From assembly GCF_900187375.1 (NCBI RefSeq), contig NZ_FYEW01000002.1, forward strand, positions 496,001 through 560,000: a DNA stretch of 64,000 nt, written 5' to 3'. Below are positions 1 through 8,282 of the stretch, one piece after another. Each line of letters begins with the position of its first letter. Positions within the stretch are counted from its first letter, which is position 1. The position numbers were made by a program, and so were the translations under genes. The notes under the pieces are model-generated. The model ran no database searches, was not told where the DNA came from, and was given only the letters and a program-made list of their open reading frames with translations. This DNA comes from Hymenobacter gelipurpurascens (GTDB lineage: Bacteria; Bacteroidota; Bacteroidia; Cytophagales; Hymenobacteraceae).

Positions 1-768
1 GGCATCTACCTTCTCAATCAGGCCGCTATCCAACCCAAAGTAATCGGCCACCTGCAGGGCCATCTGGTAGGGCGTCAGCAGTTCGCGGCCACTGATGTGG
101 TAGATGCCGGTGGCGTGCTTTTGGGCGGCCAGCCAGCACCCTTGGGCAAGATCCTCGGCCAGGGTTGGCGTCCGAAGCTGGTCATCTACCACTTTGATAG
201 GCCTACCGGCGCGGAGCGAGTCGCGCACCCAGAGCACAATGTTGGTACGGCCGTAGTCGTGGGCAGTGCCATATACTAGCACCGTGCGCAGAATGGCCCA
301 GGGCACACGGCAGGCCTGCACGGCTTTCTCAGCGGCCAGCTTGCTTTCCCCGTAAAAGTTAATGGGCCCTGGCAAGGCATCTTCGGCCAGAGGGCCGTGC
401 TCGCCACTAAAGATAAAATCGGTGCTGAGGTGGAGCAGATGAACGGCATTCTGCTCGCAGGCTTCCACCAGATATTCTGTAGCCGTCACGTTCTGCTGCG
501 AGCAAGCCTCCTGGTTAAGTTGGCACTCGTCCACGTTGGTCATGGCGGCGGTATGGATGAGGTGCGTAGGCCGCTGCTGTGCCACTACCTGCTGCACGTG
601 GGCGCGGTCTGTCACATCCAGGGGCACAAACTGCACCTCTGGATAGAGCGCCGCCAGCTTGTTTTCGCCGCGCGACGTGGCTACCAGCTGCACGCCGGGC
701 TCCTTGCGCAGTAGTGCCACCAGCTTTTGGCCCAGCAGCCCGTTGGAGCCAGTCAGAAGGATTTTCAT
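1..768 (-). CDS. RmlD-like sugar-nucleotide reductase (extended SDR), partial
   Basis: Extended short-chain dehydrogenase of the dTDP-4-dehydrorhamnose reductase type, which reduces a 4-keto nucleotide sugar with NAD(P)H during deoxysugar synthesis in the cytoplasm. The frame starts at an ATG at 768 and is still open at base 1, so the C-terminus lies outside the window (256 residues visible). Seen: nucleotide loop TGSNGLLG at residues 6-13, STDFIF at 115-120 before the catalytic pair, and YGESK at 139-143 as the YxxxK motif. The family is clear; the substrate is not, because the left-hand neighbours that would show a sugar pathway are missing. The gene is followed on the same strand by nothing visible and preceded by the cyclophilin gene, 18 bases away. 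Confidence 0.85.
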   Translation of the reverse strand, partial: MKILLTGSNGLLGQKLVALLRKEPGVQLVATSRGENKLAALYPEVQFVPLDVTDRAHVQQVVAQQRPTHLIHTAAMTNVDECQLNQEACSQQNVTATEYLVEACEQNAVHLLHLSTDFIFSGEHGPLAEDALPGPINFYGESKLAAEKAVQACRVPWAILRTVLVYGTAHDYGRTNIVLWVRDSLRAGRPIKVVDDQLRTPTLAEDLAQGCWLAAQKHATGIYHISGRELLTPYQMALQVADYFGLDSGLIEKVDA

Positions 769-786
769 GGAGTGTAGGCCTATCGG

Positions 787-1428
787 TTATGGATACTGGT
801 AGCCATATAGCTCCGTGATTTTCTTTTTCTTCAGCTTCTCCACTTTCACCGTCATCCTGATGTCGGTAGTCGGTCGGTTGCGGTCAGCTACGGGCTGTTG
901 AGCAATTTTATCCACTACCTCCAAGCCACTGATTACCTGCCCGAACACAGTATAGGCGCCGTTTAGGTGCGGAGTGCCGTTGTGGTTTTGCACAATGTAG
1001 AACTGGGAGGCGCTACTGGCTCGCTCGGGATTCACCATGTCGCCGCTGCGGGCGGCGGCTAGGGCTCCGTACTTGTGGAGTAGCTCGGGCCGAATTTCGG
1101 CCGGAATCATCTTTTGATCGGGCGAGCCGGCGCCATCGTTGTTCGGGTCCGCATCTTTGGAGTTGGCATCGCCGCCCTGAATCATGAAGTTGGGGATGAT
1201 GCGGTGAAACGTAGTGCTGTTATAAAAGCCACTTTCCGCCAGCTTCAGAAAATTGGCCTTGTGCCGGGGCGTTTGGTCAAACAGGATCAGACGGATATCA
1301 CCTTGGGGTGTACTGATGGTAACGAGCTGATCTTTTTTGCTTTTCCGAGGGCCTTTGGCGGCTTGTAGGCCAGGGGCGAAAAGCAGCAAAGCCCACACCA
1401 CCAGCGTGAGGCGAGATAATACCTTCAT
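787..1428 (-). CDS. cyclophilin-type peptidyl-prolyl cis-trans isomerase, exported
   Basis: Catalyses cis-trans isomerisation of prolyl bonds and helps fold exported proteins. 213 residues: a signal peptide at about 1-23 ending LFAPGLQA, a short basic stretch, then one cyclophilin domain. Family motifs visible are FHRIIPNFMIQGGD (catalytic Arg and substrate pocket), SASQFYIV and YTVFGQV. The C-terminus adds a lysine-rich tail (KLKKKK) and a YGYQYP end not typical of the domain. The export signal argues for a periplasmic site. It lies 18 bases upstream of the reductase gene on the same strand, so the two may be co-transcribed, though no functional link is obvious. Confidence 0.9.
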   Translation of the reverse strand: MKVLSRLTLVVWALLLFAPGLQAAKGPRKSKKDQLVTISTPQGDIRLILFDQTPRHKANFLKLAESGFYNSTTFHRIIPNFMIQGGDANSKDADPNNDGAGSPDQKMIPAEIRPELLHKYGALAAARSGDMVNPERASSASQFYIVQNHNGTPHLNGAYTVFGQVISGLEVVDKIAQQPVADRNRPTTDIRMTVKVEKLKKKKITELYGYQYP

Positions 1429-1464
1429 GCAAAAACAGGATTGAAAACGGATGTGAAAGCGAAG

Positions 1465-2058
1465 TTACGTGGTTTCGGGGGCTAAGGATAGGTAGTCGGC
1501 GCGCAACAGGGCGTATTGGTCCAGGTCGTGGAGGCGACCATCGGCGCCACGGTAATCCTGGCGGAAGCAGCCTTCGTGTCGGAAACCGGCGCGCTGCACC
1601 AAGCGGGCACTGCGCCGGTTTTCGGGGCGCAGCTGGCAATAAATGCGGGTAAGCCCCACTTCTTTAAAGGCCCACTCCAGCATTTCCTGCAAGGCCTCCT
1701 GCATCAGGCCCTGCCCTTCTACTTCGGCATCGAGCAGGTAGGCCAGCTCCGCTTTCGGGATTTCCCAGGCCACATTGCGCAAACTTACCAGGCCTAGCAA
1801 CTGCTGCGTTTCGGGGTGCCAGAGGCCTAGCTGGAAAGCATGCCGCTGCTGCCACTCGCGCTGCCGCTCCCGAATAAAGCTGGCGGTATCTTCCAGGGTA
1901 CGGTTGGCCGCCAATGTTTTCGGGAAGTTGAGGCGCAGCCGCTCGTGGTTTTTCTGCAGCAGCACATGCAGCGGTAGGGCATCAGGAGCACGCCAGGTGC
2001 GCAGGTGCAGCCGCCGGGTAGTCAGCAGCAGTTCGGGAGATACATCGGGCAAGCTCAT
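1465..2058 (-). CDS. GNAT acetyltransferase (RimJ/RimL type)
   Basis: 197-residue single-domain GNAT acetyltransferase, transferring acetyl from acetyl-CoA to an amine. Seen: an N-terminal LLTTRRLHLRTWRAPDA start typical of the RimJ/RimL group, a beta-strand LLGLVSLRNV, the acetyl-CoA loop region around GQGLMQEALQEMLEWAF, and the C-terminal NRRSARLVQRAGFRHEG motif shared with ribosomal-protein N-acetyltransferases. Substrate cannot be told from sequence: protein N-terminus or an antibiotic-like small molecule are both possible. The start ATG at 2058 fits the family alignment. It stands alone, 36 bases from the cyclophilin start on the same strand. Confidence 0.85.
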   Translation of the reverse strand: MSLPDVSPELLLTTRRLHLRTWRAPDALPLHVLLQKNHERLRLNFPKTLAANRTLEDTASFIRERQREWQQRHAFQLGLWHPETQQLLGLVSLRNVAWEIPKAELAYLLDAEVEGQGLMQEALQEMLEWAFKEVGLTRIYCQLRPENRRSARLVQRAGFRHEGCFRQDYRGADGRLHDLDQYALLRADYLSLAPETT

Positions 2059-2177
2059 AAGTATCTATAAGTACGCTAACAGCCACGAAGAGCGGAAATT
2101 TCCTGCACAATTTTCAGCCATTTTGCGGGCTTCGCGTATGTGGCCCAAGCTCCTCCTTATTTCCTTACTTTTTTCGT

Positions 2178-2810
2178 ATGCCCGACACTCTTACTACTAC
2201 CCCTCCCCCGCACTGGTTTCCGAAGCTACTGCTGGTAATTTACCTGATTGAGTTTGTGGCGCTAGGCCTGCACCCGGCAGAACGTGGCACGTGGTGGGCC
2301 GAGAACATTCCGATTTTTTTGATTGTGGTGGCCCTTACCGTACTCTATATCCGGGGCGTGCGGTTCTCAAACCTGGCCTACGCTCTCATGAGCGTGCTGC
2401 TGTTCATGCACACCATCGGCGGCCACTACACCTTTGAGAAAGTGCCGTTCGATTGGTTTAACAATCTTTTTGGGTTCAAGCGCAACATGTATGATCGGGT
2501 AGCGCACGTCACGGTGGGGTTCTACGCCTACGCCATCATCGAGCTGACTGACCGCAACGGCACCATCCGTAGCCGCTTCATCAGCTATGCCTTTCCCCTC
2601 TGCGTCATCGGTACCATCGCCATGACCTACGAAATCATTGAGTGGATTTATGCCGTGAAAGCCGGCGGCGAAGCTGGCGCGGCCTTCCTGGGTAGCCAGG
2701 GCGACATTTGGGATGCCCAGAAAGACATGCTGGCTGATACCAGCGGCGCCATCATCGCCTTGGTGTTGTATGCGCTATTCGGGCGTGGCCCGCGCCGGGA
2801 AGTGGCCTAG
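2178..2810 (+). CDS. YjdF-like (DUF2238) inner-membrane protein
   Basis: 210-residue polytopic membrane protein of the DUF2238/YjdF family; no biochemical function is known for the family. Hydrophobic segments are visible at about residues 17-32, 43-58, 66-80, 110-122, 140-160 and 188-203. Conserved polar positions include TIGGHYTFEKVPF, YDRVAHVTVGF and DAQKDMLADTSGA, the last two matching the family signature with Asp/His residues inside or next to helices. The gene ends in GTGGCCTAG, a stop codon inside the iterated GGCCTA motif, and is followed by a strong bidirectional terminator shared with hemC. Confidence 0.85.
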   Translation: MPDTLTTTPPPHWFPKLLLVIYLIEFVALGLHPAERGTWWAENIPIFLIVVALTVLYIRGVRFSNLAYALMSVLLFMHTIGGHYTFEKVPFDWFNNLFGFKRNMYDRVAHVTVGFYAYAIIELTDRNGTIRSRFISYAFPLCVIGTIAMTYEIIEWIYAVKAGGEAGAAFLGSQGDIWDAQKDMLADTSGAIIALVLYALFGRGPRREVA

Positions 2811-2833
2811 GCTTATCCTTTTCTATTCCATCA

Positions 2834-2878
2834 AAACCAGAAGAGGCCTACGCAAATTGCGTAGGCCTCTTCTGGTTT
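2834..2878. terminator. bidirectional rho-independent terminator
   Basis: Perfect inverted repeat of 22 bp with a single central base, flanked by A and T runs, between the convergent YjdF-like gene and hemC. The arms contain the AGGCCTA motif. Confidence 0.9.
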
Positions 2879-2899
2879 ATAGCTGATTACCATTGGCGT

Positions 2900-3847
2900 C
2901 TAGGCCACATTCTCGGCGTCCCGGACCTGCCGGATATCATCCAGAATCCGTTGGCCGCCGCGCGCTAGCACTGTTTCCGCAATGCCGATGCCCAAGCCTT
3001 CTGCCTCTGTGGCTGGTGCCGTTTGCTTTTCCTCAATGAACTGCTGGCCATCGAGGCTGATGAGGCCGCCATGCAGATGCACTTTGCCGTCTGCCATAAG
3101 AGTAGCCAGTGCAAAAGAGGGGATGCTGCAGCCGCCTTCCATCGTGCGCAGGAAAGCACGCTCGGCTGCCAGGCAGATGTGCGTAGCCGGATGGTCGAGT
3201 ACTCGTTTCAGTTCTGCTTTTAAAGCGGGCTCCAGGTTGCGCGCCGACTCAATGGCTACGCTGCCCTGCCCGGTGGCCGGAATGTATTGGGTTTCGGGCA
3301 GGATGTAGCGAATCAAACCATCGTATTCCATGCGGTGCACGCCCGCGTAGGCCAGTACCAGGCCATGGTATTGGCCTTCCTCTAGCTTGCGCAGGCGGGT
3401 TTGCAGGTTGCCACGGGCCTCGGCGGTGGCAGCGTGGGGCAGGAAGCGCTTGAGCATGGCCTTGCGGCGCGTGCTGCTGGTGCCCAATATCAGGTCTGGG
3501 CGCTGCAGGTCGAGGCTCTCGTCGAAGCTTACAATGACGTCGTTCACCTGCTCACGCTCCATGAAAGCCAGCAGCTCCAAATCATCCGGAATAGAACTTT
3601 GTACGTCTTTGGCGCTGTGCACCGCAATATCAATATGGCCCGTGCGCAGGCTTTCCTCTAGCTCTTCCGTGAATACGCCCTTCGCGCCAATCTTATCCAG
3701 AGAGCGGTCAAGCACCACGTCGCCGCGGGTAGTAATAATCACGATTTCAGAAGGCAAACCGGCCTGCTCCAGACGAGCGGCTACGTGGTGCGCTTGCCAC
3801 AAGGCCAGCTTGCTGCCGCGCGTTCCGATGCGGATGGGCTTTTTCAA
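2900..3847 (-). CDS. hemC: porphobilinogen deaminase (hydroxymethylbilane synthase)
   Basis: Polymerises four porphobilinogen molecules into hydroxymethylbilane in tetrapyrrole (haem) synthesis. 315 residues, the usual length. Seen: RGSKLALWQA at residues 10-19, catalytic Asp81 in HSAKD, the substrate-binding GTSSTRR at 122-128, ARGNLQTRL at 144-152, and Cys240 in MEGGCSIP, which carries the dipyrromethane cofactor. All key residues are intact. No other hem gene is next to it; its neighbours are holB (same strand, about 260 bases upstream) and a convergent membrane protein. The stop codon TAG lies in a GGCCTAG motif copy. Confidence 0.97.
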   Translation of the reverse strand: MKKPIRIGTRGSKLALWQAHHVAARLEQAGLPSEIVIITTRGDVVLDRSLDKIGAKGVFTEELEESLRTGHIDIAVHSAKDVQSSIPDDLELLAFMEREQVNDVIVSFDESLDLQRPDLILGTSSTRRKAMLKRFLPHAATAEARGNLQTRLRKLEEGQYHGLVLAYAGVHRMEYDGLIRYILPETQYIPATGQGSVAIESARNLEPALKAELKRVLDHPATHICLAAERAFLRTMEGGCSIPSFALATLMADGKVHLHGGLISLDGQQFIEEKQTAPATEAEGLGIGIAETVLARGGQRILDDIRQVRDAENVA

Positions 3848-4107
3848 GAGAGAATTTCGCGTTAGAAATTAAAAAAAGTCGTGTTTATTTGGATAACCGA
3901 CTGGCAACAGTCGCTCTCATAGGCCAGGTTCCACAGCTTGTTTTGGGGAATCCCTTTATTACTTCCTTCCAGAAGCAAGCAGAAAATGGCCTTGGCAAAA
4001 GACGCCCTGACAAAGATACAAGGTGCTTTTCCTTACAGGCGACTATAGCACATTTAGCACCTACTATAGCTTTTGACCAAGCTGTATTTTTGACCCATAC
4101 GCGCTTT
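3848..4107. other. intergenic region without a convincing gene
   Basis: 260 bases between hemC and holB. It must hold the hemC promoter, but I see no clear TAnnTTTG box on the minus strand. A 77-codon open frame on the plus strand (3889-4122) overlaps the end of holB and has no coding character, so it is not called. Confidence 0.5.
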
Positions 4108-5244
4108 CTAGGCCACTTTTAGCAGCTCGGCTACCCGTAGCGAGGTATCGATGAAGACCATGCGCGGGTTGGCATTGCGCTCTACATGATAGTGCGCTTC
4201 ATTCAACTCGCGGGTTATAGGGTCGGCATTGCGGGGCGTCACGAAGCGGCTGAAGCCTTGCACAAACTGCTGCTCGCTGGCGGGCAGGTGCGGCACCAGT
4301 TTTGGGTCGAGGCCAAACAGCAGCACCTTGCGCAGCAGACTCAGAGAGTACTGCAGTTGCTCCTTCTGGTTCTCGCGGCCCAGCTTCTGAAATTCGTCAC
4401 TGATGCTGAGCATATCGCCTACGTTGTTGCTGTAGCACAAGCGCATCCAGCGTGCAAAGAAGGTAAAGTAGTCGTTGTCGGCGCTGGCGGCGTCTTTGGC
4501 GGCTAGCGCTGCGCCGGGGTTTCCCTCGGCTAATTGCGCTAGTTGGCGGGCCTTGGCTTCGGGCACTTGGTGCTCTTGGTACAGCCAATCCGTAAGCTCC
4601 GGCTCCGAAAGTGGGCGCACTACCACGGGCTGCACGCGGCTGATGATGGTGGGCAGGAGTTGCTCCGGCGCATTGCTCACCAGCAGAAACACGGTGGCCG
4701 GTGGCGGCTCTTCCAGCAGCTTCAGCACCGCATTGGAGGCCGCTGGGTGCATTAGCTCCGGGAGCCAGATTACCACCAGCTTAAATTTGGCCTCAAACGC
4801 CTTCAACGAAACCAGCTTCAGCAGCTGCAGACTTTCCTCCTTGGAGATACTGCCCTGCTTGTTATCGGCGCCGATGTGCTGCATCCAGTCGTTGAGGCCC
4901 TGATAGGGATTCTCCAGCACAAAAGCCCGCCAGTCGGCCGCAAACTTGCTGCTGACGGCATCCTTGGGCACTGCCTTCGTGCTCGTGACGGGCACAATGA
5001 AGTTCAGGTCGGGATGAATCAGCTTATCTATTTTCTGACAGCTCGGGCAGTGGCCGCAGGAGTCTTCTGCTTCCGCCGGCCGGTTTTCGCAGTTGAGTAA
5101 TGCCGCGTAGGCCAGTGCCAGCGCCAGCGCCGCCGAGCCCTCGGCCCCACGAAACAACTGCGCGTGCGCCACATGCTGCCGCTGCACCGACTGCACTAGC
5201 AGCTGCTTCACACCTTGTTGGCCGGGAATATCAGAAAATCGCAT
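4108..5244 (-). CDS. holB: DNA polymerase III delta-prime subunit (clamp loader)
   Basis: Stator subunit of the clamp loader that places the beta clamp on DNA. 378 residues with an AAA+ fold. In place of a working Walker A there is FRGAEGSAALALALA, as expected for delta-prime, which does not hydrolyse ATP. A zinc module CENRPAEAEDSCGHCPSCQK supplies four cysteines near residues 52-71. Sensor-region text VFLLVSNAPEQLLPTIISRVQ matches the family. It begins 12 bases after the GlmU-like gene ends, so the two probably share a transcript. Its stop codon is a TAG inside a TAGGCCACT-type motif copy. Confidence 0.92.
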   Translation of the reverse strand: MRFSDIPGQQGVKQLLVQSVQRQHVAHAQLFRGAEGSAALALALAYAALLNCENRPAEAEDSCGHCPSCQKIDKLIHPDLNFIVPVTSTKAVPKDAVSSKFAADWRAFVLENPYQGLNDWMQHIGADNKQGSISKEESLQLLKLVSLKAFEAKFKLVVIWLPELMHPAASNAVLKLLEEPPPATVFLLVSNAPEQLLPTIISRVQPVVVRPLSEPELTDWLYQEHQVPEAKARQLAQLAEGNPGAALAAKDAASADNDYFTFFARWMRLCYSNNVGDMLSISDEFQKLGRENQKEQLQYSLSLLRKVLLFGLDPKLVPHLPASEQQFVQGFSRFVTPRNADPITRELNEAHYHVERNANPRMVFIDTSLRVAELLKVA

Positions 5245-5256
5245 TCGTATAAATTT

Positions 5257-6495
5257 CTAAAGCTGCACTCCTGCTTCTGGCGCGGCAGGCGCCACTCGCT
5301 CCCACACCCGGTCTTTGGCCGTGGCGTCGTACACATGGCGCATGATTTCCTGTTCCGTTTGATCGTAGGCCAGGTGGCGGCGCGCCATTACGCGCTCGGC
5401 TACTTCGGCTACTTTGGGGAGGCGGAATGTTTCGAAACCGGCCGCACCGCCCCAGCTGAAGCTCGGAATGAAGGTGCGCGGAAAACCGGCCCCGAAGATG
5501 TTGGCGCCCACACCTACCACGGTGCCCGTGTTGAACATGGTATTGATGCCGCACTTGCTATGGTCGCCCATCATCAGGCCGCAGAACTGCTGTCCGGTAT
5601 TCACAAATCGGCCCGAAGAATGGCTCCAGATTTTCACGGGGGCGTAGTTGTTCTTCAGGTTCGAGGTGTTGGTATCAGCGCCCAGGTTGCACCATTCGCC
5701 AATCACGGAGTTGCCGAGGTAGCCGTCGTGGCCTTTGTTGCTGAAGCCAAGCAGAATGCTGTTGCCGACTTCGCCGCCCACCTTGCTGAAGGGGCCTACG
5801 GTGTTGTCGCCGCGCATTTTGGCGCCGGAGTTGATGTGGGAGCCTTCGCACAGGGCCAGTGGGCCTTTGATGATGGCGCCTTCGTGCACCTGGCTGTTTT
5901 TGCCGAGGTAAATGGGCCCATCCTCAGCGTTCAGAATGGCGGCCCGAATCTTCACGCCTTCCTCAATAAAGATGTTTTCCGGCGCGTACACGATGGTATG
6001 CGCATCGTTCACGGGCTGCGACTGACGGCCTTTCGTGAGCAGGTCGAAGTCGCGGCGGATTTCGGCGCCGTTGCGCAGAAACAGGTGCCACACCTCCCGG
6101 ATAACCGTCACGGGCTCCACCACGTCGCGCGTTTTCTGGAAGCCATCCTGGATCAGCTCTGCTACTTGTGAGGCATCGAAGAGGTGAGCCGCCACCAACA
6201 TTTCTTCGTCAAACAGTGCCTCACCGGGCTGCAGCTCCTGTACCTGCTGCGCCAGTACGTCATCGGGGCACACGGCGCCATTGATAATCAGGGCGGGGCC
6301 TTGCGTAGGGCCGGCCGGGAACTTGGCTTGCAGATACGTTTCCGTTAGGTAACCCACTTGCTCGCTGCCCAACCGGATCTGCCATTTTTCGGCAATGGTA
6401 AGGATACCGCAACGCAACGCAGCCACCGGGCGCGTGAAGGTGAACGGAAGCAGGCGCGGCCGGATAGCTGGGTCGTCGAAAAGCAGGATGGTCAT
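5257..6495 (-). CDS. GlmU-like putative sugar nucleotidyltransferase with left-handed beta-helix
   Basis: 412 residues. The N-terminal half resembles a nucleotidyltransferase of the kind annotated in Bacteroidota as GlmU family, but lacks the usual LAAGxGTRM loop; it begins MTILLFDDPAIRPRLLPFTF. The C-terminal half (about 170-360) is rich in hexapeptide-like repeats (NIFIEEGVKIRAAILNAE, GAIIKGPLALCEGSHINSGA) expected to form a left-handed beta-helix as in acyltransferases. The role is probably in cell-wall or surface sugar metabolism, but the substrate is unknown. The ATG at 6495 is preferred over an upstream TTG at 6504. The transcript has a 16-bp perfect palindrome in its presumed leader. 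Confidence 0.75.
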   Translation of the reverse strand: MTILLFDDPAIRPRLLPFTFTRPVAALRCGILTIAEKWQIRLGSEQVGYLTETYLQAKFPAGPTQGPALIINGAVCPDDVLAQQVQELQPGEALFDEEMLVAAHLFDASQVAELIQDGFQKTRDVVEPVTVIREVWHLFLRNGAEIRRDFDLLTKGRQSQPVNDAHTIVYAPENIFIEEGVKIRAAILNAEDGPIYLGKNSQVHEGAIIKGPLALCEGSHINSGAKMRGDNTVGPFSKVGGEVGNSILLGFSNKGHDGYLGNSVIGEWCNLGADTNTSNLKNNYAPVKIWSHSSGRFVNTGQQFCGLMMGDHSKCGINTMFNTGTVVGVGANIFGAGFPRTFIPSFSWGGAAGFETFRLPKVAEVAERVMARRHLAYDQTEQEIMRHVYDATAKDRVWERVAPAAPEAGVQL

Positions 6496-6531
6496 AGCAA
6501 ACAAGGAGATTAGCAGGTACAGCGCAAAAGC

Positions 6532-6547
6532 AGTGGCCTAGGCCACT
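6532..6547. repeat. full-length iterated palindrome AGTGGCCTAGGCCACT
   Basis: Perfect 16-bp palindrome, the longest form of the motif scattered through the window. It lies between the -7 box and the start codon of the GlmU-like gene, so it would form a hairpin in that mRNA leader. Confidence 0.9.
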
Positions 6548-6586
6548 TACCAGCACGAAGCTACACGCATACGCGGTAGTACCCCG

Positions 6587-6594
6587 CAAAAATA
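6587..6594 (-). promoter_or_regulatory. -7 box of the GlmU-like/holB operon
   Basis: Minus strand TATTTTTG matches the Bacteroidota -7 consensus TAnnTTTG. A start site near 6580 would leave a leader of about 85 bases holding the palindrome at 6532-6547. No good -33 element is seen. Confidence 0.5.
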
Positions 6595-6627
6595 CGACTA
6601 GCGAGGTACGTATAGCAGAAAATAGAA

Positions 6628-6655
6628 AAGCTCCTTCCATTGCTGAAAGGAGCTT
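6628..6655 (-). terminator. rho-independent terminator of rpmE2
   Basis: Arms AAGCTCCTT and AAGGAGCTT around a 10-base loop; on the minus strand the hairpin is followed by TTTTCTATTTT, 43 bases beyond the rpmE2 stop. Confidence 0.8.
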
Positions 6656-6697
6656 CTTTATACAAGCAAACGGCTATCAGCCAGTAGTCAGGGAAGA

Positions 6698-6943
6698 CTA
6701 CTTCTTCTGGTAACGGTTGCGGAACTTCTCTACGCGGCCAGCCGTGTCAAGAAGCACGTTTTTGCCGGTGTAGAAGGGGTGCGATTCGCTGCTAACTTCC
6801 ACCTTGATAACGGGGTAAGTCTTGCCATCTTCCAACGTGATGTTCTCGCTAGAGTTCATCGTCGAACGGGTGACGAATTTGAAGCCGCTGGAAGTGTCCT
6901 GGAACACAACTTCGCGATACTCGGGGTGGATGTCCTTTTTCAT
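6698..6943 (-). CDS. rpmE2: ribosomal protein L31 type B
   Basis: Small 50S ribosomal protein, 81 residues, starting [20 protein letters not shown]. It is the cysteine-free type B form: the zinc-binding CxxC pairs of type A L31 are absent, which is usual in Bacteroidota. HPFYTGKN and FRNRYQ match the family signature. The ATG at 6943 is chosen because the longer upstream reading would give a non-homologous extension, and because a good promoter lies 46 bases before it. Single-gene transcript with its own promoter and terminator. Confidence 0.96.
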   Translation of the reverse strand: MKKDIHPEYREVVFQDTSSGFKFVTRSTMNSSENITLEDGKTYPVIKVEVSSESHPFYTGKNVLLDTAGRVEKFRNRYQKK

Positions 6944-6995
6944 GGGTATAATACCGTTTGTACCTGAGTGCCTGCCGATTTTGCGGAAGGGACTG

Positions 6996-7025
6996 CAAAA
7001 GTACATGTTACGCTCGAATATCAAA
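6996..7025 (-). promoter_or_regulatory. rpmE2 promoter
   Basis: Minus strand TTTG at 7025-7022, 18 bases, then TACTTTTG at 7003-6996, matching the Bacteroidota -33/-7 consensus. Expected start near 6989. Confidence 0.65.
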
Positions 7026-7144
7026 AATGTAAGCCAACTTTTCCGCCTATGCAACCTCTTACCCCCGCCCAGGCTCTTGGAATTGCTTATGTTTGGGCCG
7101 CTACTTTATCTATATCTACCCGGCTCTACTACCCTGCTTTGCCT

Positions 7145-7534
7145 ATGATCCGCCTATGCTTTGTGTGCTTTTTGCTGCTTGGCAGTAGTGGCCTACTGGC
7201 CTACAGCGCCCTAACTGGCCTATTTCAGACCGGTTATGCTGGCACTACTAGGTTGGGCTGGAAAGCACCCAGTGACAGCGACAAGCAACAATATGCCGTG
7301 CTGCGTAAGGCCACCATCTCGCCTGCGTTCCACATGTTGGCCAGCCTGGAGCCCACCAACCAGTCGCAGTACGAGTACAGAGGCCAGAGCACCTACCATG
7401 GCTTGAGCAGCCCCTTTTCTCACCGCTTGGAGGTGCGCCCCAAGGCCAGGCAGGAGCCATTTCAAACTTCCCCAGACAGTACACCGGGTGCCGTAGAACG
7501 CTCCTGGAGCACCATCAAATCGATGTTCCGGTAG
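7145..7534 (+). CDS. hypothetical exported or membrane-anchored protein
   Basis: 129 residues from the ATG at 7145. The first 25 residues (MIRLCFVCFLLLGSSGLLAYSA) form a hydrophobic signal or anchor; the rest is polar, Ser/Gln/Pro rich, with no recognisable domain. The open frame extends upstream to 6968, but that part reads against the rpmE2 promoter region and looks non-coding. It lies 60 bases before rdgB on the same strand. I do not recognise the family. It may be a lineage-specific small envelope protein or not translated at all. Confidence 0.4.
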   Translation: MIRLCFVCFLLLGSSGLLAYSALTGLFQTGYAGTTRLGWKAPSDSDKQQYAVLRKATISPAFHMLASLEPTNQSQYEYRGQSTYHGLSSPFSHRLEVRPKARQEPFQTSPDSTPGAVERSWSTIKSMFR

Positions 7535-7593
7535 CCTGTAAGTGGCCTACACCCGATACTCTGACGTTCTACTTCTCTCCCCACTTCCCTCCT

Positions 7594-8181
7594 ATGCGCC
7601 TTTGCTTCGCCTCTAACAATGCCCATAAGCTCGACGAAATCCAGCCGCTTTTGCCAGCTTCTATCGAGCTGCTTAGTCTGGCGGATATTGGCTGCGAGGA
7701 GGAGTTGCCAGAAACGCAGGATACGCTGGAAGGCAACGCCCGCCAGAAGGCGCAGTATGTGTGGGACCATTATGGGGTGGCCTGCTTCGCCGATGATACG
7801 GGCCTGGAAGTGACGGCCCTGAACGGGGAGCCCGGCGTGTACTCGGCGCGGTATGCGGGGCCGCAGCGCTCTGCCCAGGATAATGTGCAGAAGCTGCTGC
7901 AGGAACTCATGGGCCGCTCCGACCGCTCCGCCCGCTTCCGCACCGTGATAGCGCTGGTGCTGCCGGGCGAGGAAGTGCAGGAATTTGCGGGCGTGGTAGA
8001 AGGCACCATTGTAGGAGAAGTGCGCGGGCACGAGGGCTTCGGCTACGACCCGGTTTTTTGTCCGATTGAGGGCAACGGGCGCACTTTTGCAGAGATGACG
8101 CTGGCCGAAAAAAACGGTATTAGCCACCGTAGCCGGGCCGTACAGAAGCTGGTGCGCTTCCTGAACCTGCGCCTGAAATAG
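7594..8181 (+). CDS. rdgB: RdgB/HAM1 non-canonical purine NTP pyrophosphatase
   Basis: Hydrolyses dITP, ITP and XTP to monophosphates, keeping deaminated purines out of DNA and RNA. 195 residues, normal for the family. Seen: the N-terminal SNNAHKLDEI, which binds the triphosphate, TLEGNARQKAQ, FADDTGLEV with the metal-binding Asp pair, GVYSARYAG, GFGYDPVF and SHRSRA near the end. All signature positions are intact. It is followed by udk 102 bases later, which has its own -7 box. Confidence 0.96.
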   Translation: MRLCFASNNAHKLDEIQPLLPASIELLSLADIGCEEELPETQDTLEGNARQKAQYVWDHYGVACFADDTGLEVTALNGEPGVYSARYAGPQRSAQDNVQKLLQELMGRSDRSARFRTVIALVLPGEEVQEFAGVVEGTIVGEVRGHEGFGYDPVFCPIEGNGRTFAEMTLAEKNGISHRSRAVQKLVRFLNLRLK

Positions 8182-8234
8182 ACTTTTAGCGGGCTGGTTT
8201 CCCTGGGTTTTCACCGACTGAGCGCCAAACTTCT

Positions 8235-8242
8235 TACTTTTG
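8235..8242 (+). promoter_or_regulatory. -7 box of udk
   Basis: TACTTTTG, a full match to TAnnTTTG, 41 bases before the udk start. The -33 position is weak. Confidence 0.55.
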
Positions 8243-8282
8243 CAGGGTTGGCCCCGCCGGTACGGGCCTATTCCCACCCCCA

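Noticed and set aside
3889..4122. 77-codon plus-strand frame in the hemC/holB gap
   Set aside because: Runs into the end of holB, has no coding bias and no promoter box.
5215..6171. 318-codon plus-strand frame opposite the GlmU-like gene
   Set aside because: His/Ala/Val-rich shadow of the beta-helix repeats on the other strand; no family features.
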